Source: DATBLE01 sp038248655
GTDB taxonomy: Bacteria; Actinomycetota; Thermoleophilia; Gaiellales; Gaiellaceae
Length of the DNA stretch: 64,000 nt
Reading direction: 5' to 3'
Assembly: GCA_038248655.1 (NCBI GenBank)
Contig: JBBRXG010000003.1
Span: 16,162 to 80,161, forward strand
Position numbers and translations under genes: made by a program. Of the stretch, positions 32,482 through 43,004 are shown piece by piece. Within the stretch, counting starts at the first letter, position 1. Each line of letters opens with the position of its first letter. Below the pieces are notes generated by a model. The model did no database searches. It was not told where the DNA came from and was given only the letters and a program-made list of their open reading frames with translations.

Positions 32482-33930
32482 TTACCCTCGGGTCGCGAGG
32501 AGGGTCCGTCCGGTCATCTCCGCCGGCGCCTCGATGGCGAGCAGGTCGAGGACGGTCGGCGCGAGGTCTGCGAGCTCGCCGTCCGGGCGCAGGTCCCCGC
32601 CGGGCAGTGTGACGACGAGCGGTACCGGGTTCGTCGTGTGGGCCGTGTGCGGGCTGACGCCGTCGGCGGCGAGCATCTTCTCGGCGTTGCCGTGGTCGGC
32701 GGTGACGAGCGAGACGCCGTCTGCGAGTGCGACGGCGGCGAGCACATCTCCGAGGCAACGGTCGGTCGCCTCGACAGCCGCGATCGCAGCCGGGATCGAG
32801 CCCGAGTGGCCGACCATGTCCGGATTTGCGAAGTTGACGATCCCGAAGCCGTAGTCACGGCCGATCTCGGCCGCGAAGCGGCGAGCGACCTCCGCCGCCG
32901 ACATCTCGGGCCTCCGGTCATAGGTGCCGACGTCACGCGGCGAGGGAACGAGCACCCGCGTCTCCCCGGGCCACTCGTCCTCGCGACCACCGTTGAGGAA
33001 GTAGGTCACGTGGGCGTACTTCTCCGTCTCGGCACAGTGGAGCTGGCGCACCCCCTGGCGGGCGAGCACCTCGGCGAGGGCGTCCGGCACCTGCTGCTCC
33101 TCGAAGACGACCGGACAGTCGAGCTCGTCGCTGTACCGGGTCATCGTCGTCAGATCGAGGCCGGCGCCGAGCAGGAGCTGCGACAGCTGGCGTGCCCGGT
33201 CGGGCCGGAAGTTGAAGAAGATCACCGCGTCCCCCGGCTCGATCCCGGGCCGACCCTCGAAGTGGACCGGCTCGAGGAACTCGTCGGTCACACCGGCGTC
33301 GTACTGCCGTTGCACGTACGTGAAGGGGTCAGACCCCGTTACCGGAGTGCAACGGACGATCGCATCGTAGGCCCGTTCCGTCCGCTCCCGTCGCCCGTCG
33401 CGGTCCATTGCGTAGTACCGGCCCGCGACGGAGGCGATCCGGTCAACCGGCAGCTCGGCGAGGTCGCCGAGCGCGGCGTGCGGCGAGACGTCGCGCCCGT
33501 CGGTGAAGGCGTGGATCCACGTCTTCTCGAGGGCGAACCGGAGCAGGGCGCGGAGGTGGTCGATATGCGAGTGGACGCCGCCGTGCGAGACGAGGCCGAG
33601 CAGGTGGACGCGGGCGCCGCGCTCGAACGCGTCCCGGAGCGCCGGGTTCTCGAAGAACGACCCGTCCTCGATCGCCTTGTTCACCCGCATCAGGTCCTGG
33701 TAGAGGATCCGCCCCGAGCCGATCGTCAGATGGCCGACCTCGGAGTTCCCCATCTGGCCCGGCGGCAGACCGACCGCGGCGCCCGATGCCTGAAGCGTCG
33801 TGTGCGGGTGCTCTGCCCAGAGCCGGTCGAAGACGGGGGTCTCGGCGAGATCGACCGCGTTGCCGGGACCCGGCGGGGCGAGCCCCCAGCCGTCCAGGAC
33901 GACGAGGACGACGAGCGGGACCGGGTTCAG
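32482..33930 (-). CDS. gpmI: 2,3-bisphosphoglycerate-independent phosphoglycerate mutase
   Basis: 482 residues if read from CTG 33930. The N-terminus VVLVVLDGWG carries the metal-binding Asp and MGNSEVGHL the phospho-accepting Ser; later HGGVHSHIDHL, NFRPDRARQ and TADHGNAEKM complete the alkaline-phosphatase-like site. The first in-frame ATG (33753) would drop the essential Asp. No ATG, GTG or TTG lies upstream in frame, but CTG 33930 overlaps the tpiA stop (CTGA), matching the coupling style used elsewhere here. It converts 3-PG to 2-PG. A GGGGTCAGACCCC palindrome lies inside the gene. Confidence 0.9.
   Translation of the reverse strand: MNPVPLVVLVVLDGWGLAPPGPGNAVDLAETPVFDRLWAEHPHTTLQASGAAVGLPPGQMGNSEVGHLTIGSGRILYQDLMRVNKAIEDGSFFENPALRDAFERGARVHLLGLVSHGGVHSHIDHLRALLRFALEKTWIHAFTDGRDVSPHAALGDLAELPVDRIASVAGRYYAMDRDGRRERTERAYDAIVRCTPVTGSDPFTYVQRQYDAGVTDEFLEPVHFEGRPGIEPGDAVIFFNFRPDRARQLSQLLLGAGLDLTTMTRYSDELDCPVVFEEQQVPDALAEVLARQGVRQLHCAETEKYAHVTYFLNGGREDEWPGETRVLVPSPRDVGTYDRRPEMSAAEVARRFAAEIGRDYGFGIVNFANPDMVGHSGSIPAAIAAVEATDRCLGDVLAAVALADGVSLVTADHGNAEKMLAADGVSPHTAHTTNPVPLVVTLPGGDLRPDGELADLAPTVLDLLAIEAPAEMTGRTLLATRG
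33325..33337. repeat. GGGGTCAGACCCC palindrome, copy 1
   Basis: A perfect 13-bp palindrome inside gpmI, encoding part of VTGSDPF. Identical copies lie at 34662 and 34753. Confidence 0.8.
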
Positions 33931-34637
33931 CCGGTCCCTCTCGGAGCAGACCCGACGATCGCCGCGAACGAGTCGACGTCGAGTGAGGCGCCTCCGACGA
34001 GCGCGCCGGAGACGTCCGGCAGGGCGAGCAGGTCAGCCGCGTTCTCCGGCTTGACCGAGCCGCCGTAGAGGATGGGCACGTCGAGCAGCGCCCGAATGAA
34101 CGCATGCGCCTCCTGAACCTGCTCGGGCGTCGCCGTTCTGCCTGTTCCGATCGCCCAGACCGGCTCGTAGGCGACGACGAGCTGCTCGTGCGCTTCGAGC
34201 ACCGCCAGCTGGCGCCTGAGCACGTCCTCGGTCTTGCCGCGCCCGCGTTCCTCCTCCGTCTCGCCCACGCACGCGATCACCCAGAGGCCCGCCTCGAGCG
34301 CAGCGCTCGCCCGCCGGGCGACCCCGTCGTCGGTCTCCCCGAAGAGGAGGCGGCGCTCGGAGTGCCCGACGATCGTCCCGTACACGCCGAGCTCCTGGAG
34401 CATGGTGGCCGAGACCTCGCCGGTGAACGCCCCTTCCTGCTCCCAGTGGACGTTCTGGGCGGCGACCGCGATCTCGGTGCCGGCGAGCGCCTGGACCGCA
34501 CCGGCGAGCGACGGAAAGGGCGGGCAGACGGCGACGTCCACTCCCTCGACGTCCGCCAGCCGCTCGCGAAGCGCCCCGCAGTACCAGGGCGTCTCCTGCG
34601 AGCCCTTGTACATCTTCCAGTTCCCCGCGATCAGCAC
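33927..34637 (-). CDS. tpiA: Triose-phosphate isomerase
   Basis: 236 residues. Active-site motifs: GNWKMYK (Lys about 8), GHSERR (His), AYEPVWAIGTG (catalytic Glu) and GGSVKPENA. It interconverts DHAP and G3P. The GTG start has TAGGAT 6 nt upstream (34649-34644), so it probably has its own leaderless promoter besides read-through from pgk. The stop overlaps the gpmI CTG. Confidence 0.95.
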   Translation of the reverse strand: MLIAGNWKMYKGSQETPWYCGALRERLADVEGVDVAVCPPFPSLAGAVQALAGTEIAVAAQNVHWEQEGAFTGEVSATMLQELGVYGTIVGHSERRLLFGETDDGVARRASAALEAGLWVIACVGETEEERGRGKTEDVLRRQLAVLEAHEQLVVAYEPVWAIGTGRTATPEQVQEAHAFIRALLDVPILYGGSVKPENAADLLALPDVSGALVGGASLDVDSFAAIVGSAPRGTG

Positions 34638-34661
34638 GGATCGATCCTAAAGGCCACGTCC

Positions 34662-34674
34662 GGGGTCAGACCCC
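34662..34674. repeat. GGGGTCAGACCCC palindrome, copy 2
   Basis: In the 119-bp gap between tpiA and pgk, just upstream of the tpiA -10. Followed by CTGCC like copy 3. Confidence 0.8.
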
Positions 34675-34752
34675 TGCCATGTTCGGAGCGGCCACCGGTG
34701 GGCCAAACGTCCCTGCAAAGGCCGCTCATAGCATGTTGGATGCTCTGCAAGG

Positions 34753-34765
34753 GGGGTCAGACCCC
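34753..34765. repeat. GGGGTCAGACCCC palindrome, copy 3
   Basis: This copy supplies the last codons and TGA stop of pgk (...AGV stop). It lies 91 bp from copy 2 in the same orientation, and both are followed by CTGCC. Confidence 0.8.
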
Positions 34766-35821
34766 TGCCGTGTCCCGTCGCGCCGGGGGGATCGCCGACA
34801 CGCCGGGCAGCTCCTTGCCCTCGAGCAGCTCGAGCGAGGCACCGCCGCCGGTCGAGACCCAGTCGATCTCGCCGGCGAGCCCGCTTTCCTCGAGCGCCCG
34901 CACCGAGTCGCCGCCGCCGACGACGCTGTACGCGGGGGCGGCGGCGATCGCACGCGCGATCGCGACCGTTCCCTCCGCGAAGCGCGGCCACTCGAAGACA
35001 CCCATTGGCCCGTTCCAGAACACCGTCCGCGCCATCGCGATGCGCTTCGCGTAGCCCGCGCACGTCTCGGGCCCGATGTCCAGGCCGAGCCACCCATCCG
35101 GAACGTCCATGGCGGGAACGACGATCGCCTCCGCATCGGCCTCGAACGCGGCCGCGGCGACGACATCTCTCGGCAGCTTCACCTCGACGTCGATCGGGTG
35201 CATCCGGATCTCCTCTGCCATCTTCCCGCCGACGAGGACGACGTCCGCGCGTTTCGCGAGGGTGCGCAACACGCCGATCTTGTCCTCCACCTTCGCCCCG
35301 CCGACGATCGCCACGAACGGACGCCCCGGCTCCTCGAGCAGCTTGCCGAGCTCGATCAGCTCGCGCTCGAGCAGCAGTCCGGCGAAGGCCGGCAACAGGT
35401 GGGCGACGCCCTCCGTCGACGCGTGCGCGCGGTGAGCGGAGCCGAAGGCGTCATTCACGTAGACGTCCGCCAGCGAGGCGAGCTCCTCCGCGAGCTTCGG
35501 GTCGTTCGCCGTCTCCCCGGGGTCGAAACGTGTGTTCTCGAGCACCCGCACCCGGCCGTCCGCGTCGAGCAGATCGTGGAGCCGCTCAGCGACGGGCGCG
35601 ATCGCGTAGGCGGGATCGGGCCCCTTCGGGCGCCCGAGGTGCGAGCAGACGATCACCTCCGCCGCCCCGCGCTCGAGCAGGAGCCGAATCGTCGGGAGCG
35701 CCGCCCGGACCCGGGAGTCGTCCGCGACCCGGCCGTCCTCGAGGGGGACGTTCAGGTCGGCGCGGACGAGCACGCGCCTGCCCGCGATGTCGGCGTTCCG
35801 AACCGAGCGGGGGAGCCTCAC
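34757..35821 (-). CDS. pgk: Phosphoglycerate kinase
   Basis: 354 residues, a little shorter than the usual 390-400. Motifs: RADLNVPLEDG, SHLGRPKG, NTRFDPGE, NDAFGSAHRAHAST, GGAKVEDKIGVL, NGPMGVFEW and GGGDSVRALEE. It catalyses ATP formation from 1,3-BPG. The GTG follows the gap stop by one base. The extreme C-terminus is encoded by a palindromic repeat, which may have replaced the original end. Confidence 0.95.
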   Translation of the reverse strand: MRLPRSVRNADIAGRRVLVRADLNVPLEDGRVADDSRVRAALPTIRLLLERGAAEVIVCSHLGRPKGPDPAYAIAPVAERLHDLLDADGRVRVLENTRFDPGETANDPKLAEELASLADVYVNDAFGSAHRAHASTEGVAHLLPAFAGLLLERELIELGKLLEEPGRPFVAIVGGAKVEDKIGVLRTLAKRADVVLVGGKMAEEIRMHPIDVEVKLPRDVVAAAAFEADAEAIVVPAMDVPDGWLGLDIGPETCAGYAKRIAMARTVFWNGPMGVFEWPRFAEGTVAIARAIAAAPAYSVVGGGDSVRALEESGLAGEIDWVSTGGGASLELLEGKELPGVSAIPPARRDTAGV

Positions 35822-35822
35822 C

Positions 35823-36857
35823 TCAGGCGCTGGCGGCAGCGGCCCCGACCGGCAGCGTCTTCCCGATCATCGCGATCAGGTCGACGATCCGGCAGCTGTA
35901 GCCCCACTCGTTGTCGTACCAGCCGAAGACCTTTGCCATCGTCCCGTTCGCCATCGTCAATTCGCTGTCGAAGATGCACGAGTACGGGGAGCGCTCGATG
36001 TCGGAAGAGACGAGCGGCGCGTCCGTGAACTGGAGGTAGCGGCCGAGCGGTCCGCCGGCCGCCTTCCGGTAGGCGTCGATCACCTCGTCTCGCGTGACCT
36101 CGCGGCCGAGCCTGACGACGAGATCGGTGATCGATCCCGTCGGTACGGGGGCGCGGACGGAGACCCCGTCTACCTTCCCGTTCAAGCCCGGCAGGACGAG
36201 CCCGATCGCCTTCGCCGCCCCGGTCGAGGTCGGAATCAGGTTGATCGCCGCAGCGCGTGCCCTGCGCAGATCCTTGTGCGGGAGGTCGAGGATGCTCTGG
36301 TCGTTCGTGTACGCATGGATCGTGGTCATGAATCCCTGCTCGACGACGAAGGCGTCGTTCAGCACCTTCGCGAGCGGCGCGACGCAGTTCGTCGTGCAGG
36401 AGGCGTTCGAGACCACGTGGTGGGACGCCGGGTCGTAGGCGTCGTCGTTGACGCCGAGGACGAGCGTGACGTCGGGCTCGGTCGCCGGCGCGGAGATCAC
36501 CACCTTCTTAGCGCCCGCGTCGAGGTGCTTCTGCGCGTCCTCGCGCTTCGTGAAGAAGCCCGTGGACTCGAGCACGACGTCGACGCCCAGCTCGCCCCAC
36601 GGCAGCGCGGCGGGGTCGCGCTCGGCGAGCATCCTGATCTCGCTGCCGGCGGCGACGATCGCTCCGTCGCGCTCCTCGACCTCGTGCCCGAGCGGGCCGA
36701 GCACCGAGTCGTACTCGAGCAGGTGCGCCATCGTGTGCGCGTCGCCGAGATCGTTCGCGGCGACGATCTCGAAGTCGCCGCCGCGCTCCAGCTGGGCACG
36801 GAAGAAGTTGCGCCCGATGCGCCCGAACCCGTTGATGCCTACGCGAACCTTGGCCAT
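35823..36857 (-). CDS. gap: Glyceraldehyde-3-phosphate dehydrogenase
   Basis: 344 residues. NAD-binding INGFGRIGRNFFRA, catalytic ASCTTNCVAPL (Cys about 155) with His in TTIHAYTNDQS, and WYDNEWGYSCR. It is the first gene of the gap-pgk(-tpiA-gpmI) run. A leader of about 24 nt with a GGGGGG Shine-Dalgarno follows a TAGACT -10 (36893-36888). Confidence 0.96.
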   Translation of the reverse strand: MAKVRVGINGFGRIGRNFFRAQLERGGDFEIVAANDLGDAHTMAHLLEYDSVLGPLGHEVEERDGAIVAAGSEIRMLAERDPAALPWGELGVDVVLESTGFFTKREDAQKHLDAGAKKVVISAPATEPDVTLVLGVNDDAYDPASHHVVSNASCTTNCVAPLAKVLNDAFVVEQGFMTTIHAYTNDQSILDLPHKDLRRARAAAINLIPTSTGAAKAIGLVLPGLNGKVDGVSVRAPVPTGSITDLVVRLGREVTRDEVIDAYRKAAGGPLGRYLQFTDAPLVSSDIERSPYSCIFDSELTMANGTMAKVFGWYDNEWGYSCRIVDLIAMIGKTLPVGAAAASA

Positions 36858-37082
36858 GTCGTCGCCCCCCAGTCGTTGTCCGCTGCGAGTCTAACCGGGC
36901 ATCTGCAGACGGAAATCCGTAGTCGGCCGAAGACCGAGCGCGGGCCGGAGGGGAAGCTCCGAGGACGACCTCCCCCTCCGGTCATGCCGCGCTCAGGACC
37001 GAGCCGGCAGACGGGGTCTGAATCCGCCGGCGGACGAGCGCGGACCCGCGGGGGAGAGTATGGAGCATCGGACCCCGTAACG
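36858..37082. other. gap-whiA intergenic region
   Basis: 225 nt without a gene. It holds the candidate gap -10 (TAGACT) and an inverted pair ACGGGGTC (37011-37018) / GACCCCGT (37071-37078) that looks like a split or decayed copy of the GGGGTCAGACCCC palindrome. Nothing else is recognised. Confidence 0.5.
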
Positions 37083-38018
37083 CTACAGCCGGGGCGACGC
37101 GAGTCCGGCGAGCGAGACGAGCCGCCCGAGGCGCCGATGCGCCGTCGCCTTCGTCGCCGGAGGCCTGCACTTCGCGCCGAGCTCGCGTGCCGACGACGAC
37201 GGGTTCCGGAGCCTGAGCTCTGCGACCTCGCGGAGCGACGGGGAGAGCCGCTCCAACCCTCCCGCCTCCTCGAGGCTGCGGATCGCCTGCACCTGGAGGT
37301 GTGCAGCCCGGCTCATCCGGACGAGGTTTGCGTGGTCGGCGTTCGCGAGCCGATTGGCGTGGGCACGCGCATCGCCGACCACCGCGTGCTCGTCGATCGC
37401 AAGGGCGCTGTCTCCGGAACCGGCGAGCGCGAGCGCGTCGGCGACCGCGTCGGCGCCCTTCGCATAGGCGATCGCGTGACGCCCGCGGTCGTGGACACGT
37501 AGCGGCACGTCCTCGCGCTCTGCGACCCACGCGACGAGCGCGGCGCCGGCCCTCGTCGAGCTGCGGATCTCCAGGTGCAGCGCGCGCGGGCCGCTGACCG
37601 AGCCGCCGCCCAGGAACGCGCCGCGCAGATACGCACGCCGGCAGCACGAGCGCCCGATTACCCGCTTCGGGGGCACCTCGAGCGGCGCGTGGCCGGCCGA
37701 GAGCACTCCGGCCCGGCGCAGCACCCCGAGCACACCCGCCGTCCCGGGCACGTGCAGCTGGTAGCGGGTGCCGCCCTCGAACGCACGCCGACGGTACGTT
37801 CGGATCTCGGTCTCGACACCGAAGTCGCGGAGGAGGCCGAACCCGCGCCGGGCGACGGCGGACTCGGCGAGATCGAGGTGGACGGAAAACTCACCGTGGC
37901 CGCGCAGATGGAGGCTGCCGGCGGTGTGGAAGAGACCCGAGAGCTCCGCCAGGCGGTCGCAGTCGCGCGTCGGCTCGATCGCCGCGAGCTCGCGGCGGAC
38001 GTCCTCAGAGAGCGACAC
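37083..38018 (-). CDS. whiA: WhiA-family DNA-binding regulator
   Basis: 311 residues. It has the LAGLIDADG-homing-endonuclease-like N-terminal fold (CCRRAYLRGAFLGGGSVSGP, near 120-140) and the C-terminal WhiA helix-turn-helix (LRNPSSSARELGAKCRPPAT; HRRLGRLVSLA). In actinobacteria WhiA acts in sporulation or cell-cycle control. The usual upstream partners rapZ and yvcK are absent, but gap-pgk-tpiA downstream is the classic order. The GTG start overlaps the ogt end by 14 nt. Confidence 0.93.
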   Translation of the reverse strand: MSLSEDVRRELAAIEPTRDCDRLAELSGLFHTAGSLHLRGHGEFSVHLDLAESAVARRGFGLLRDFGVETEIRTYRRRAFEGGTRYQLHVPGTAGVLGVLRRAGVLSAGHAPLEVPPKRVIGRSCCRRAYLRGAFLGGGSVSGPRALHLEIRSSTRAGAALVAWVAEREDVPLRVHDRGRHAIAYAKGADAVADALALAGSGDSALAIDEHAVVGDARAHANRLANADHANLVRMSRAAHLQVQAIRSLEEAGGLERLSPSLREVAELRLRNPSSSARELGAKCRPPATKATAHRRLGRLVSLAGLASPRL

Positions 38019-38523
38019 CCTCGAGCTCCAGCAGACGGCGCTTGTAGTCGATGCCGAGCGACCCGTACGACCCGACCCCGGCCGCGGCGAGGACGCGGTG
38101 GCAGGGAAGGATCAGCGGCAGACGGTTGTGGGCGCAGAAGGTGCCCGCCGCCCGCTGGGCGTTCGGGTACCCGGCGAGCGCGGCCAGCTCGCCGTAGGTG
38201 ACCGTCTCACCGTAGCCCACCCTGCGCAGCACGTTCGCAACCGCGAGCTGGAACGGCGTGCACCATTCGAGATCGAGGCTGACGCGCCCGAACGAGACCC
38301 GCTCGCCGGCGAAGTACCGCCGGACGAGCCGCGCGGCTTCCGGCACGGAACCGGCACGGTCGCGTGCGTCCGATGCCGCTAGCGTGATCGCAGGGGGGTC
38401 GAAGCCCCCCTCGGGGGGGTACGCTCGCAGACGCGTCGGCAGCTCGTGCCAGACGGGCACGTCGCCGTCGAACCACAGCTCCCCCACGCCCCAGTCATCG
38501 GCCGCGTAGCGGACGACCTGCAT
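38005..38523 (-). CDS. ogt: Methylated-DNA-protein cysteine methyltransferase
   Basis: 172 residues. The C-terminal alkyl-acceptor domain carries LPCHRVLAAAG with the acceptor Cys, the Asn-hinge-like AGTFCAHNRLPLI and wing-helix YGETVTYGELAALAGYP. The N-terminal half is short and variable, as usual. It repairs O6-alkylguanine in a suicide reaction. The ATG at 38523 is chosen: TATGGT lies 8 nt upstream. It overlaps whiA. Confidence 0.92.
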   Translation of the reverse strand: MQVVRYAADDWGVGELWFDGDVPVWHELPTRLRAYPPEGGFDPPAITLAASDARDRAGSVPEAARLVRRYFAGERVSFGRVSLDLEWCTPFQLAVANVLRRVGYGETVTYGELAALAGYPNAQRAAGTFCAHNRLPLILPCHRVLAAAGVGSYGSLGIDYKRRLLELEGVAL

Positions 38524-38531
38524 CGCCGCCC

Positions 38532-38541
38532 ACCATACAAT
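38532..38541. promoter_or_regulatory. Overlapping divergent -10 elements (ogt / aldehyde dehydrogenase)
   Basis: ACCATACAAT gives TACAAT on the plus strand (38536-38541), 7 nt before GTG 38549, and TATGGT on the minus strand (38537-38532), 8 nt before the ogt ATG. The ATG at 38540 overlaps this -10 and is therefore unlikely to be the start. Confidence 0.55.
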
Positions 38542-38548
38542 GCACTGC

Positions 38549-40186
<1,638 letters not shown>

Positions 40187-40243
40187 ACCGCGGTTCTTAC
40201 GGGATCCTTACCGCCCTCTCAGCGTGCTCTAACACCTCGTTCC

Positions 40244-40327
40244 TAGCCTACGGTCATGCGTTTCCTCGCAGTAGCCGCCGGGTGGCTGACGATTCTCGTG
40301 CTCGTGCTGCCCGTCAAGGGCTTCTAG
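40244..40327 (+). CDS. 23-residue membrane micro-protein (with -10)
   Basis: ATG 40256 to TAG 40327 encodes MRFLAVAAGWLTILVLVLPV followed by KGF: one Arg, a 17-residue hydrophobic helix and a basic end. TAGCCT (40244-40249, included in the range) lies exactly 6 nt before the ATG. No Shine-Dalgarno is seen. Size, single TM and leaderless layout fit a real micro-protein, but chance cannot be excluded. No other gene lies in the 182-bp gap. Confidence 0.4.
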
Positions 40328-40368
40328 GCAACCCCCCCGAGACACCGGCGGATGACGCAGTCCGGCGG

Positions 40369-41112
<744 letters not shown>

Positions 41113-41121
41113 GCCGGGATC

Positions 41122-42972
41122 CTAGGCCCGGCCTGCCTTGTGCAGCTGAGCGTAGATCGCACGGGCTGTCCTCTCCGGGACGCCGGGGACGCCCTCGAGC
41201 TCCTCCTGCGTCGCGTCGAGCAGACGCTCGACCGACCCGAAGTGGCGGAGGAGCGCACGTCGTCTCGTTGGGCCGACCCCCTGGAGATCGTCGAAGATCG
41301 ACCCGCGCGCCTTCGCGTCGCGTCGCTGGCGGTGGAAGCCGAGCGCGAAGCGGTGGGCCTCGTCCCGGACGCGCTGGAGGAGCTGGAGGCCGGCCGACTC
41401 CCGCCCGAGCACGATCGGCGCCGCGCGGCCCGGGACGAAGACCTCCTCCTCGCGCTTGGCGAGCGAGATCACGGCGACGCGCGGGAGGTCGTAGGCCTGG
41501 ATCGCCGCCAGCGCCGCGGACAGCTGGCCCTTCCCGCCGTCGATCACGATCAGGTTCGGGGTGGCGGCGAACGACTCGTCGTAGTCGTCCGCGGTCGCGT
41601 CCTTCAACCGGGCGAAGCGCCGCGAGACGACCTCGCCGATCGCGGCGAAGTCGTCCGGCCCCTCGAGGTCGCGGACGCCGAACTTCCGGTAGTGGGCCTT
41701 CTTCGGGGCGGCGTCCTGGAAGACCGCCATCGAGCCGACCGGAGACTCGGACTGGATGTTCGAGATGTCGAAGCACTCGATCCTGATCGGCAGGCTCTCC
41801 AGGTTCAGCGCCTCGCGGAGCTCCTCGAGCGCCTCGACCCGGCGCAGGCGCCGCTGCTCGGTCTGGAGCACGTCCGACTCGACGGCGAGGCGGGCATTCT
41901 GGTCGGCGAGCTCCTGGAGGCGCCGCTTGTCCCCGCGCTCCGGCGTGCGCACCTCGACGCGGGACCCGCGCCGGTCGGTGAGGAACTGCGCGAGCGCCGC
42001 CGTGTCCCCGGCGCCGCGCGGCACGACCAGCTGCGGCGGCACGCTCGGCGCCGAGCCGTAGTACTCGAGGCAGAACGCCTCCAGCACCGCCGCGGTGTCC
42101 TCGCCCTCGACGTTCTCGAGATGGAAGGCGTAGCGGTCGACGAGCTTGCCGTCGCGGAGCGGGAAGATCTGCACCGCAGCCCGGTCGCCGGCGATCGAGA
42201 TCCCGATCACGTCGACGGTCCCGACCGCCCGCCGGTCGGCGCCCTGGATCTCGGCGAGGTGGCGGATCGCGAACAGACGGTTGCGGTAGCGGGCGGCGTC
42301 CTCGAATCGCTCGTCGGCGGCAGCCTCGTGCATCCGGCGCTCGAGGTCGCGGAGGACCGGCCGCGTGTTCCCGGAGAGGAACTCGATCACCCGCTCGATG
42401 ATTTCCCGGTAGCTGTCCGGGTCGATGTAGCCGACGCACGGGGCCTTGCAGCGCTCGATGTGGTAGTCGAGGCAGGGAATCCCCGAGTGACGCCCCGGCT
42501 GCGGCCCTTCGCACGGCCGGTACGGGAACACGCGGTTGAGGACGTCGAGCGTCTCGCGCACCTTCTTCGCGTTCGCGTACGGGCCGAAGTAGACCACCCC
42601 GCGGCGGTGTCGTTCCCGGGTGAACATCACGCGCGGATACTCGTCCTCGACCGTGACGGCGATGTAGGGGAACGACTTGTCGTCTCGCAACCGGATGTTG
42701 AAGGGGGGCCGGTGGCGCTTGACGAGGTTCTGCTCGACGTGCAGAGCCTCGACCTCGGTGCCGGTGATGATCACCTCGATGTCGCAGACGCGCCCGGCGA
42801 GGCCGACGATCTGGGCCCGTCCGTCGCCGCCGCGCTGAAAGTACGAGCGCACGCGCGGACGGAGCGATTTCGCCTTGCCGATGTAGAGGACGCGCCCGTC
42901 GGCGCCCTTCAGGAGGTAGACGCCCGGCCTGGTCGGGAGCGACTTCAGCCGGGCTTCAATTCTTTCTAACAC
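41122..42972 (-). CDS. uvrC: Excinuclease ABC subunit C
   Basis: 616 residues. GIY-YIG nuclease domain (GVYLLKGADGRVLYIGKAKS, about 17-36), the Cys cluster region GIPCLDYHIERCKAPCVGYI, the UVR helical motif, the RNase-H-like C-terminal nuclease (VIDGGKGQLSAAL) and helix-hairpin-helix (LQGVGPTRRRALLRHFGSV). It makes the dual incision in nucleotide excision repair. The GTG has TACGCT exactly 6 nt upstream, so leaderless. Confidence 0.96.
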   Translation of the reverse strand: MLERIEARLKSLPTRPGVYLLKGADGRVLYIGKAKSLRPRVRSYFQRGGDGRAQIVGLAGRVCDIEVIITGTEVEALHVEQNLVKRHRPPFNIRLRDDKSFPYIAVTVEDEYPRVMFTRERHRRGVVYFGPYANAKKVRETLDVLNRVFPYRPCEGPQPGRHSGIPCLDYHIERCKAPCVGYIDPDSYREIIERVIEFLSGNTRPVLRDLERRMHEAAADERFEDAARYRNRLFAIRHLAEIQGADRRAVGTVDVIGISIAGDRAAVQIFPLRDGKLVDRYAFHLENVEGEDTAAVLEAFCLEYYGSAPSVPPQLVVPRGAGDTAALAQFLTDRRGSRVEVRTPERGDKRRLQELADQNARLAVESDVLQTEQRRLRRVEALEELREALNLESLPIRIECFDISNIQSESPVGSMAVFQDAAPKKAHYRKFGVRDLEGPDDFAAIGEVVSRRFARLKDATADDYDESFAATPNLIVIDGGKGQLSAALAAIQAYDLPRVAVISLAKREEEVFVPGRAAPIVLGRESAGLQLLQRVRDEAHRFALGFHRQRRDAKARGSIFDDLQGVGPTRRRALLRHFGSVERLLDATQEELEGVPGVPERTARAIYAQLHKAGRA

Positions 42973-42978
42973 GCGTCA

Positions 42979-42997
42979 AGCGTAGCCAGGGTATTTT
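42979..42997. promoter_or_regulatory. Divergent -10 elements (uvrC / glycosidase)
   Basis: The minus strand TACGCT (42984-42979) is 6 nt before the uvrC GTG. The plus strand TATTTT (42992-42997) is 7 nt before GTG 43005. Confidence 0.45.
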
Positions 42998-43004
42998 GAG
43001 ACGC

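Noticed and set aside
38540..38548. ATG at 38540 as start of the aldehyde dehydrogenase
   Set aside because: It overlaps TACAAT, which is spaced correctly for GTG 38549.
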